Shown in pieces: positions 1 through 5,379 of a stretch of DNA of 9,421 nucleotides. Where the stretch lies: the NCBI GenBank assembly GCA_947258625.1, contig CAMYJN010000056.1, forward strand, positions 1 through 9,421. Direction: 5' to 3'. The notes below the pieces were generated by a model that had not been told where the DNA came from, did no database searches, and worked only from the letters and a program-made list of their open reading frames with translations. Position 1 is the stretch's first letter. Each line of letters begins with the position of its first letter. The DNA is from an uncultured Polyangiaceae bacterium. Its GTDB lineage: Bacteria > Myxococcota_A > Polyangia > Polyangiales > Houyiibacteriaceae. Position numbers and translations under genes: made by a program.

Positions 1-737
1 GCTACGAGGAGTACCAAGTCGAGGCCGCCATCTCCAAAGTGTACGCCACCGAATGCCTATGGCGTACCGCTGATGAAGCCTTGCAGATCGCAGGCGGCAA
101 CGGCTACATGCGCGAGTATCCCTACGAGCGGATCGTCCGCGATTGCCGAATCAATCGGATCTTCGAAGGCACCAATGAGATTCTGCGCCTGCTCATCGCC
201 CTTACGGCAATGAACGACGTGGCGAGCCAGCTCAAAGAGCTCGCGTCCACCATGAAGGGCATCTTCAACGAACCGATCAAGGGGTTCGGGGTGCTTTCCG
301 ACTACGCGCGCAAGCATGCCGTGCTCCGGACTGGCATCGGAGCAAACGCGAAATTCTCCGGAATCGATGCCGCCATTCAAGATCAGGCGCAGATCTTCGA
401 AGAAGAAACGAGGTACCTGGCACAGGCGGCAGACCAGATTCTGCGCAAGCACGGCAAAGGCATCATCGGCCAGCAGTTCGACAGCCACCGCCTGGCCGAG
501 ATCATGATCGACCTCTTCGTCATGGCCGCAACGATCAGCCGCGTTCAGGCTTCGATCGAAGCCAAGGGCGTCGAGGCGGCAGCGCTCGAAATCGACATTC
601 TCAGGACGTTCACCCGCATGGCCAAGGTTCGCATCAAGCACAACTTCCGGCGAATCGACACCAACGACGACGAGATGTTGAAGACCATCGCCGACGACGC
701 GTTTGCGACCGAAGGGTTCCGCTGGGACACGCTCTAG
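1..737 (+). CDS. Acyl-CoA dehydrogenase, VLCAD-like, C-terminal part (5' end outside window)
   Basis: FAD-dependent enzyme of fatty acid beta-oxidation that introduces the alpha,beta double bond into acyl-CoA. The reading frame is open from position 3 (YEEYQVEAAISK), so the gene begins left of the window; the GTG at 39 is an internal valine. About 244 residues are visible. The dehydrogenase C-terminal domain shows the GGNGY turn (about 93-107) and the IFEGTNEILR motif; the Glu encoded at 165-167 aligns with the catalytic base of VLCAD-type enzymes. About 180 residues follow this motif, ending HNFRRIDTNDDEM...FRWDTL. Such an extension is known for VLCAD/ACAD9-like enzymes, not for the short 380-residue acyl-CoA dehydrogenases. 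The 2TM-domain gene starts 2 nt after its TAG, so they are probably co-transcribed. The family is certain; chain-length specificity is inference. Confidence 0.93.
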   Translation, partial: YEEYQVEAAISKVYATECLWRTADEALQIAGGNGYMREYPYERIVRDCRINRIFEGTNEILRLLIALTAMNDVASQLKELASTMKGIFNEPIKGFGVLSDYARKHAVLRTGIGANAKFSGIDAAIQDQAQIFEEETRYLAQAADQILRKHGKGIIGQQFDSHRLAEIMIDLFVMAATISRVQASIEAKGVEAAALEIDILRTFTRMAKVRIKHNFRRIDTNDDEMLKTIADDAFATEGFRWDTL

Positions 738-739
738 CC

Positions 740-1360
740 GTGACGCAGTATTCGCGAGACGAGGTCGAAGAAATTTTGCGGCGTGCGCTAGAAACGCAGC
801 CGCTCGAAACGCTTTCTCATCAAGACCTCGTCGACTCCGCGGTCGAAGCCGGAATCGACGCGGCCTACGTCGAAGCTGCAGCAACGCAAATCGAAGAGGA
901 GCGCGAGATCCTCGTCGAAGAAGAGCAGATCGTCAGCGCTCGAAAGAAGCGCTTTCTTCAAAGCATCTACACCTACGTGGTGGTCAATGCCGGCCTGTTC
1001 GTGATCGACATCATGTCCGGGCCCGGCTGGTGGGTGCAGTGGGTGCTCGCGGGCTGGGGCATCGCCCTGGCTTTGGGCGCCCGTCGGGCCTTGATGCCCG
1101 ATCGAGAGCGGCTTCGTGCTCGCGCTCGCCGCCGCATTGCTCGGCGGAGTCGTGGAAAGTGGGAGAAGCAGGTCCGCAAAGAGGTCGACCGCGCCATTCA
1201 AGTCGGAGTCGACGCTCTTGTGGACGCCGCATCTCGGAAGCTCTCCGCTCGAGCGCAGGGGCAGTCACAGCCAACCCGGCGAATGCGGGTGGAACAGCCC
1301 GATGCGGAGGTCGTCGAGGTCGACGTCATCGAACGACCCGAGCGAAAGCGGCGGCGCTAA
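740..1360 (+). CDS. 2TM-domain membrane protein with N-terminal acidic region
   Basis: 206-residue protein of unknown function, with GTG start 2 nt after the acyl-CoA dehydrogenase stop. Residues 1-48 (YSRDEVEEILRRALE...LSHQDLVDSAVEAGID) form a predicted small helical domain of the type often found ahead of 2TM segments. Residues 50-70 are acidic and probably coiled. Two hydrophobic segments (about 73-92 and 97-117) carry the 2TM signature: aromatic/VN in the first (YTYVVVNAGLFVID) and W..W...GWGIALA in the second. The rest is very Arg-rich, with a predicted helix WEKQVRKEVDRAIQVGVDALVD and an RKRRR tail, probably cytoplasmic. I see no catalytic motif. A signalling or accessory membrane role is only a guess. 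No clear Shine-Dalgarno is visible, and translation may be coupled to the upstream gene. Confidence 0.8.
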   Translation: MTQYSRDEVEEILRRALETQPLETLSHQDLVDSAVEAGIDAAYVEAAATQIEEEREILVEEEQIVSARKKRFLQSIYTYVVVNAGLFVIDIMSGPGWWVQWVLAGWGIALALGARRALMPDRERLRARARRRIARRSRGKWEKQVRKEVDRAIQVGVDALVDAASRKLSARAQGQSQPTRRMRVEQPDAEVVEVDVIERPERKRRR

Positions 1361-1381
1361 AACGGAGCCTGAGCCCGGTCG

Positions 1382-2005
1382 CTAGTCGAATTCGAATGCG
1401 GCCTGAGCCAGCGGCTCAATGCAGCGAGGGTCGTCGTTTTCGATTCGGTTGATTCTCTCCGAGACCGCCGTTCTGGTCAGACGCGGCGACTCGGATAGCT
1501 CACCCTCGTTCAACCATTGCTGCGCTCGGTCGCCGCTCACAATCACCGGCATTCGATCGTGGATGTCCTCGACCTCACCTTTGGAATCGCGCGTGAGCAC
1601 GACGTAGCGGCCCTCCTTCCAAAGGCCGGCCATCGAGAACAACGAACCGTCGTCGGTTTGGAACAGGTATGGCTGGTTGACCCGCCCTTCCCTTCGCCAT
1701 TCGAGGAATCCATCTGCCGGAACCAGGCATCGTCCGCTGCGAAAGGCGTCGCGAAACATGGCCGTTCGCTCCGCGGTCTCCGACCGTGCGTTGATCGCGA
1801 GCCCTCCCGTCGACCGCTCGAATCCCCAGAGCGCATCGGCGAGGATGAGCTTGCCGCCGTCGAGATAGACTACCGGGCTTCGTTGCCCTGGCGCGATGTT
1901 GTACCGCGGCCGGAGCTCGATTCGCGTCTCGCTGAACGCGTCGAACGGCAGGTTCGCAATGAGCGTATCTTCGTCGGGGCAAGTCAGCGTGTATCGCCCG
2001 CACAT
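1382..2005 (-). CDS. SRAP (HMCES/YedK-type) abasic-site DNA-protein crosslink protein
   Basis: 207-residue SOS-response-associated peptidase family protein. Known members (human HMCES, E. coli YedK) bind abasic sites in single-stranded DNA and protect them through a thiazolidine crosslink formed by the N-terminal Cys after Met removal. Visible here: Cys2 in MCGRY, Asn36 in RYNIAPGQ, the NARSET motif (residues 72-77), the active-site Glu102 in GFLEW, and His149 in IHDRMPVIV. The length matches the bacterial family. The loop before IHDRMP reads TRDSKGEVED, so the Ala-Asn frequently found there is not present; all catalytic positions are intact. It starts 6 nt after the ugd stop on the same strand, with no separate promoter or good ribosome site visible, so it is probably the second gene of a ugd operon. 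It converges with the 2TM gene across 21 nt. Confidence 0.95.
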   Translation of the reverse strand: MCGRYTLTCPDEDTLIANLPFDAFSETRIELRPRYNIAPGQRSPVVYLDGGKLILADALWGFERSTGGLAINARSETAERTAMFRDAFRSGRCLVPADGFLEWRREGRVNQPYLFQTDDGSLFSMAGLWKEGRYVVLTRDSKGEVEDIHDRMPVIVSGDRAQQWLNEGELSESPRLTRTAVSERINRIENDDPRCIEPLAQAAFEFD

Positions 2006-2011
2006 CGCTGG

Positions 2012-3328
2012 CTACGCCGGTTCGCTGTGAACCCCAATGCCCGCGTACTCGAAGCCTTGCTCGGCAAGCTTGTACGTGACCCAGATGTTGCGGCCGTCAA
2101 AGACCACGGGCGTCCGCAAGAGATCGCGAATTCGATCGAACTCCGGGTACTGATACTCGCGCCATTCAGTCAGTAGCAGCAGGGCGTCGGCGTCCTTCAC
2201 CGCATCGTAGGCCTCGTCGACCAGCGTGATGTTGTCGCCGAACAGTTCCTTGATGTTTGCCATGGCTTCCGGGTCATGGCCGACGACCTCACAGCCCTCG
2301 TTGAGCAGGAATTCGATGGTGGTGATCGAAGGCGACTCGCGAATGTCGTCGGTGCCCGGCTTGAACGCGAGGCCCCAAATCGCGATGCGTTTCCCAGCAA
2401 GGTCGGTCCCGAAGTGGCGCTTGAGCTTGCGCACCAAGAAGCTCCGGTGCCGCACGTTCACCCGGTTCGTGGCGTCGGCGAGCTCGAGCTCGATGCCGTG
2501 GCGACGCGCGGTCGCCACCAGCGCCTTGACGTCCTTCGGGAAGCAAGACCCGCCGTACCCCGGACCGGCGTGAAGGAACTGAGGGCCAATTCTCGGGTCG
2601 CTTCCCACGCCCTTGCGAACGCTCTGTACGTCGGCCCCGACCTCTTCACAGAGGACCGCCAACTCGTTCATGAACGAGATGCGCATGGCAAGCATCGTAT
2701 TGGCAGCGTACTTGGTGACCTCGGCGCTTTCCGGATTCATCCAGACAATCTTCGTGCTCGAAAGATTGAGTGGATGGTAGACGCGATCCATGAGTCGGCG
2801 CGCTCGGTCATGCCCAGGACGGACGCCGACCACGATACGGTCCGGATACATGAAGTCTTCGATCGCGCCGCCCTCTTTCAGGAACTCAGGGTTCGAGGCT
2901 ACTTGGATGTCGTGCTTGGCATCGGCGACGAGCTTTTGAACCTGTGCGTTCGTCCCCACGGGCACCGTGCTCTTGTTGACGATGACCAGGTCGTGCGTCG
3001 CGTGCTTGGCCAGCTCCTGGGCGACCGCAAAGACGGCGCTCAAGTCCGCTTCGCCGTCGTGTGTGGGAGGTGTGCCCACCGCGATGAAGGCCAAATCCAC
3101 ATCCCGAACTGCGGAGGCGAGGTCGGTCGTGAAGGTGAGGCGGCCTGCGATGGCGTTCTCCTTAACCATCTCTTCGAGGCCCGGTTCGTAGATGGGAATC
3201 TCGTAGCGCTTCAAGCGCTCGATTTTACCGGCGTCCTTGTCGACGCAGACCACACGCTGACCGGTCGCGGCGAAGCATGTGCCGGTGACGAGGCCGACGT
3301 AACCTGTTCCAATGACGCAGAGTTTCAC
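2012..3328 (-). CDS. ugd: UDP-glucose 6-dehydrogenase
   Basis: 438-residue cytosolic enzyme that oxidises UDP-glucose to UDP-glucuronate using two NAD+, supplying precursors for surface polysaccharides. The N-terminal Rossmann domain begins at once with GTGYVGLVTG (7-16) and the NAD-binding Asp30 in VCVDKD. The VGTPP motif lies at 84-88, STVPVGT at 120-126 and SNPEFLKEG at 145-153. The central helix contains EVTKYAANT with Lys206 and Asn210. The catalytic nucleophile is Cys262 in GYGGSCFPKD, with Asp266. The UDP-binding C-terminal domain contains WGLAFKPGTDDIRESPS. No key residue is missing and the length is normal. The start is GTG (minus strand 3328-3326), because the Rossmann strand MKLCVIG begins there. 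Related GDP-mannose dehydrogenases share the fold, but the motifs fit UGDH better. Confidence 0.95.
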   Translation of the reverse strand: MKLCVIGTGYVGLVTGTCFAATGQRVVCVDKDAGKIERLKRYEIPIYEPGLEEMVKENAIAGRLTFTTDLASAVRDVDLAFIAVGTPPTHDGEADLSAVFAVAQELAKHATHDLVIVNKSTVPVGTNAQVQKLVADAKHDIQVASNPEFLKEGGAIEDFMYPDRIVVGVRPGHDRARRLMDRVYHPLNLSSTKIVWMNPESAEVTKYAANTMLAMRISFMNELAVLCEEVGADVQSVRKGVGSDPRIGPQFLHAGPGYGGSCFPKDVKALVATARRHGIELELADATNRVNVRHRSFLVRKLKRHFGTDLAGKRIAIWGLAFKPGTDDIRESPSITTIEFLLNEGCEVVGHDPEAMANIKELFGDNITLVDEAYDAVKDADALLLLTEWREYQYPEFDRIRDLLRTPVVFDGRNIWVTYKLAEQGFEYAGIGVHSEPA

Positions 3329-3334
3329 GGCGAA

Positions 3335-3342
3335 GCCATAGC
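3335..3342 (-). promoter_or_regulatory. Putative -10 box of ugd (GCTATGGC), 6 nt before GTG
   Basis: Read on the minus strand, GCTATGGC is followed by TTCGCC and then the GTG start. The hexamer TATGGC is preceded by TGC, giving an extended TGn form. No convincing -35 hexamer is visible. The same arrangement (GCTA box, 6 nt, start codon) occurs before rnd and the AI-2E gene. If it acts as a -10 element, transcription would begin at or next to the start codon, giving a leaderless mRNA. The box lies between the arms of an inverted repeat (GAAGCC at 3332-3337 and GGCTTC at 3351-3356) that may be an operator. Confidence 0.4.
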
Positions 3343-3384
3343 ACGTTTTCGGCTTCCAGAAAGATGCGAGTTTCGGATCTTCGG

Positions 3385-3392
3385 GCTAGCCT
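3385..3392 (+). promoter_or_regulatory. Putative -10 box of the ybjQ-ybjQ-crotonase operon (GCTAGCCT)
   Basis: GCTAGCCT matches GCTAnnnT and lies in the 84-nt divergent gap between ugd and the first ybjQ. Six nt later is an ATG (3399) that is out of frame with YbjQ. The ybjQ TTG start at 3413 is 20 nt from the box, leaving room for a short leader containing GGACGGG (3401-3407). The box is part of the perfect 8-bp palindrome GGCTAGCC (3384-3391). No -35 is evident. Confidence 0.35.
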
Positions 3393-3398
3393 TCGTAC

Positions 3399-3416
3399 AT
3401 GGACGGGCGCATTTGA
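3399..3416 (+). other. Possible five-codon leader ORF (MDGRI) overlapping the ybjQ start
   Basis: ATG GAC GGG CGC ATT TGA begins exactly 6 nt after the GCTAGCCT box, and its stop overlaps the TTG start of the first ybjQ (TTGA at 3413-3416). It could be translated from a leaderless transcript and hand ribosomes to ybjQ by stop-start coupling. Alternatively, the run TTT at 3412-3414 may be missing one T in the assembly. With one extra T the ATG would be in frame and the protein would begin MDGRILILTN. It may also be chance. Confidence 0.2.
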
Positions 3417-3727
3417 TTCTCACCAACATCGACAGCGTGCCGGGCCGGCAGATCGTGCAGCACTACGGATTGGTGCAGGGGAGCACCATCCGCGCCAAGC
3501 ACTTTGGTCGCGACTTTGCCGCCGGTCTCAAAAACATCGTGGGTGGAGAGCTCAAGGGCTATACGGAGCTGCTCCAAGAAAGCCGCGCCGAGGCCACGAG
3601 CCGCATGGTTGCGCAAGCGAGCGAGCTGGGGGCAAACGCCGTGATCAATGTGCGCTTCACGACTTCCTCGGTTGCTCAGGGAGCCTCCGAAATTCTCGCC
3701 TACGGCACTGCCGTCCTGATCGAGTAG
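3413..3727 (+). CDS. YbjQ/UPF0145 family protein (soluble copy)
   Basis: 104-residue protein of the YbjQ family (PF01906, putative heavy-metal-binding by name only; characterised structures are small oligomers, biochemical role unproven). The reading: an initial strand ILTNIDSVPGR, then IVQHYGLVQGSTIRAKH, the family core FAAGLKNIVGGELKGYTELLQESRAEA (about 38-64), the helix MVAQASELGANAVINVRF, and the final strand EILAYGTAVLIE. Length matches E. coli YbjQ (about 107). The in-frame region upstream of 3413 is not family-like, so the TTG is chosen; GGACGGG at 3401-3407 may serve as the ribosome site. It is followed 4 nt later by a membrane-anchored paralogue. A nearby ATG at 3399 is one base out of frame. 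Confidence 0.85.
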   Translation: MILTNIDSVPGRQIVQHYGLVQGSTIRAKHFGRDFAAGLKNIVGGELKGYTELLQESRAEATSRMVAQASELGANAVINVRFTTSSVAQGASEILAYGTAVLIE

Positions 3728-3731
3728 CCAA

Positions 3732-4202
3732 ATGGATTCGGTCGAGCTCTGGATAAGCCTCGGAATCCCCGTCGTCCTGATCGTCGTCGGCAAGTTCGTC
3801 GGCGCGAGCCTCGAACGCAGTCACTACCGAAGCATCATCGAGCGTGAAGCCCGCTTCCGCGCTCGGCCAGCGATCTCTACGAAGGAGCTCGACGCACCTG
3901 TCCCCATTCAATCGGCAAGCCTCGCGGTCGGTTCCGTGGTCGTGTCCGTCGACCACTTCAAGCGTTTTCTGAGCGGGTTCCGCATGATCTTCGGAGGCGA
4001 GATCCGTTCCTACTCGTCGCTCATCGACCGCGCGCGCCGCGAAGCGGTGCTCCGCATGAAGGAATCGCAGCCCGGCGCGGATGCATTCCTGAACACGAGG
4101 CTCGAGACCTCGACCATCTCGAGCACGGCGGGAAACGAGGGGACGGGTACCATCGAAGTGCTGGCCTATGGAACGGCAGTCCACTACGATCGCCGCCCAT
4201 GA
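3732..4202 (+). CDS. Membrane-anchored YbjQ/UPF0145 paralogue
   Basis: 156-residue protein. An N-terminal hydrophobic helix (about 6-27, LWISLGIPVVLIVVGKFVGASL) is followed by a basic linker ERSHYRSIIEREARFRARPA, which suggests a single anchor with the rest in the cytosol. From about residue 58 it resembles the preceding YbjQ: AVGSVVVSVDHFKRFLSGFRMIFGGEIRSYSSLIDRARREAVLRM, then GADAFLNTRLETS and VLAYGTAV. The shared core GGE...Y..L...R.EA and the ending LAYGTAV support paralogy by tandem duplication, followed by gain of an anchor. ATG start 4 nt after the first copy. Its stop overlaps the next start as ATGA (4199-4202). The molecular function is unknown. A mixed soluble/anchored oligomer is a reasonable guess, not shown. 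Confidence 0.85.
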   Translation: MDSVELWISLGIPVVLIVVGKFVGASLERSHYRSIIEREARFRARPAISTKELDAPVPIQSASLAVGSVVVSVDHFKRFLSGFRMIFGGEIRSYSSLIDRARREAVLRMKESQPGADAFLNTRLETSTISSTAGNEGTGTIEVLAYGTAVHYDRRP

Positions 4203-4987
4203 CCGACGAACGACCCCGTGTGCTGAACGAACGCGACGGACGCATTTTTCACATCGTCCTCGATCGCGCAGAGAAAATGAACGCCTTCGACCTGCGCATG
4301 CTTCGCGAGCTTGCGGAGGCAGTCACCGAGTACGAAGCCGACGAATCGCTCTGGTGCGCGGTGGTGTACGCGAATGGTGAGCATTTTACCGCGGGTCTCG
4401 ACCTGGCCGAGGTGGGCCCGGCCGTTCGAAGCGGAGCCGCGCTGTTCCCCGAGGGGTCGGTCGATCCGCTCAATCTGCACGCAGCGAAGCGCGAAAAGCC
4501 ACTCGTCATGGCGGTTCAGGGCTGGTGCCTCACCATCGGCATCGAGCTGCTGCTCGCCGCCGATATTCGCCTCGCCGCCGAAGGCGCCCGTTTCGGACAG
4601 ATCGAAATCAACCGAGGTATTTTTCCGTTCGGTGGCGCGACGATTCGGCTTCCGGAAATCGCGGGTTGGGGCAACGCCATGCGCTGGCTCCTCACCGGTG
4701 ACCGCTTCGACGCCCACGAGGCCCTGCGGCTCGGCTTGGTCCAAGAGGTCCTGCCCGAGGCCGCGTTGCGTGAAAAGGCGATCGAGATTGCCCGCACCGT
4801 CGCCAAGCAGGCCCCTCTGGGTGTCCGGGCAACCCTCCGCTCCGCGCGGACCTCTCAGCTGAAGGGGCAGGAGGCGGCAATTGCGGAGCTTTTAGTCATC
4901 GCGCGCGAGCTGATGGACAGCGAAGACGCGGCCGAGGGCATCCGCTCATTCCTCGAACGGCGCGAAGGCGATTTCAAAGGCCGCTAA
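4199..4987 (+). CDS. Crotonase/enoyl-CoA hydratase family protein
   Basis: 262-residue crotonase-fold enzyme, likely acting on enoyl-CoA or a related acyl-CoA thioester. The N-terminal strand (ILNERDGRIFHIVLDRAEKMNAF region) is followed by the first oxyanion-hole segment HFTAGLDL (62-69). The second is VQGWCLTIGIEL (106-117), where the usual GGG reads TIG. Both glutamates aligned with the catalytic pair of hydratases (rat ECH Glu144/Glu164) are present: Glu116 in IGIE and Glu136 in FGQIEI. The segment from GQIEINRGI through GGATIRLPEIAGWGNAM to LTGD matches a bacterial subgroup I recall as generic crotonase/enoyl-CoA hydratase proteins with TIGIE. Hydratase activity is plausible from the two Glu, but substrate and exact reaction are uncertain. 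It is translationally coupled to the YbjQ pair by ATGA. Confidence 0.9.
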   Translation: MTDERPRVLNERDGRIFHIVLDRAEKMNAFDLRMLRELAEAVTEYEADESLWCAVVYANGEHFTAGLDLAEVGPAVRSGAALFPEGSVDPLNLHAAKREKPLVMAVQGWCLTIGIELLLAADIRLAAEGARFGQIEINRGIFPFGGATIRLPEIAGWGNAMRWLLTGDRFDAHEALRLGLVQEVLPEAALREKAIEIARTVAKQAPLGVRATLRSARTSQLKGQEAAIAELLVIARELMDSEDAAEGIRSFLERREGDFKGR

Positions 4988-5000
4988 CCGTTCACCGATG

Positions 5001-5044
5001 GGCTGACCCGGATGTGCCGCGCCGTGACCCCTGCGTGGTCAGCC
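5001..5044. repeat. Inverted repeat between converging genes, weak terminator candidate
   Basis: GGCTGACC (5001-5008) is perfectly complementary to GGTCAGCC (5037-5044) with a 28-nt loop, in the 51-nt gap between the crotonase and the NifU-like gene. The right arm includes the NifU-like stop codon. There is no T-run and the loop is long, so a terminator role is uncertain. Confidence 0.25.
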
Positions 5045-5290
5045 GCGCCGCTTGGCCTTCGGAATCGCCTTCTCGATCCGAATTGTGCAGTCTTTCCCGA
5101 CGACCTTCCGAAGGGCCGGCTCGATGACGCCGCTGCGAACGTACTCTGCGCCAACCCCGAAGGCCGCCCGGCCTGTCACTCGAACGACGACCTCGTCTTC
5201 GCCGACATCCAACAGCTCGATGCTGCTCTCGTCTTTTTGAAGGAGTGGACTGAGAACGTCGTCGATGACTCGCTGCACCGCCTCTAGCAC
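5039..5290 (-). CDS. NifU C-terminal-domain-like small protein lacking the CxxC cysteines
   Basis: 83-residue protein resembling the NifU/Nfu C-terminal domain: a helix EAVQRVIDDVLSPLLQKD where the family has the LxxIRPxLxxDGG segment, then strand SIELLDVGEDEVVVRVTG, then helix VIEPALRKVVG and final strand CTIRIE. In Fe-S scaffold NifU domains, VxVxLTGAC(x)GC follows; here TG (39-40) is followed by RAAFGVGAEYV, with Ala42 and Gly45 at the two cysteine positions. The only Cys is residue 68, outside the motif. It therefore cannot bind a cluster through the canonical ligands. GTG start; a nearby ATG at minus 5301 is out of frame. Codon use is normal for the region. Alone on its strand, divergent from tetR. 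Remote homology was judged by eye, so the family call is moderate. Confidence 0.65.
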   Translation of the reverse strand: MLEAVQRVIDDVLSPLLQKDESSIELLDVGEDEVVVRVTGRAAFGVGAEYVRSGVIEPALRKVVGKDCTIRIEKAIPKAKRRG

Positions 5291-5354
5291 CTGCGGAGCA
5301 TGCGAAATTGCAGCCCCGGACGCAAACCTCCGAGATGTTCAGCGCGGGAGCAAA

Positions 5355-5371
5355 GCTGAGCTATACTCAGC
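5355..5371. promoter_or_regulatory. Perfect palindrome over the tetR -10 box, probable TetR operator
   Basis: GCTGAGCTATACTCAGC consists of 6-bp arms GCTGAG (5355-5360) and CTCAGC (5366-5371) around CTATA. The hexamer TATACT (5362-5367), one mismatch from TATAAT, lies inside it. The tetR ATG is 12 nt after that hexamer. A palindrome on the -10 of a TetR gene fits autorepression, and because mepA overlaps tetR, it would also control mepA. A -35 (TTCAGC at 5338-5343, 18-nt spacer) is poor. Confidence 0.55.
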
Positions 5372-5379
5372 CGCGCACC

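Noticed and set aside
39..41. GTG as start of the acyl-CoA dehydrogenase fragment
   Set aside because: The frame continues to the left edge with family-like sequence, so this codon is internal.
57..884. 275-codon minus-strand ORF opposite the acyl-CoA dehydrogenase
   Set aside because: It is antisense to a clearly coding region; high third-position GC leaves the opposite frame open, and the translation is Arg/Leu/Ala-rich with no family features.
703..1452. 249-codon plus-strand ORF over the 2TM gene
   Set aside because: It is an Arg/Ser-rich shadow frame; the 2TM domain and adjacent start are in the other frame.
1517..2176. 219-codon plus-strand ORF opposite the SRAP gene
   Set aside because: Antisense shadow of a gene with intact catalytic motifs on the minus strand.
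2276..3412. Very long plus-strand frame opposite ugd that runs into the first ybjQ
   Set aside because: The part before 3413 is antisense to ugd and not protein-like; only the last 104 codons match the YbjQ family, so it is not a fusion gene.
5284..5301. Five-codon minus-strand ORF (MLRRC) overlapping the NifU-like GTG
   Set aside because: It resembles the ybjQ leader but has no TAnnnT box at the right distance, so chance is the simpler explanation.
5308..5379. N-terminal extension of the TetR regulator from a TTG at 5308
   Set aside because: These 24 codons cover the -10-like box and palindrome and do not resemble TetR N-termini; the ATG at 5380 fits.
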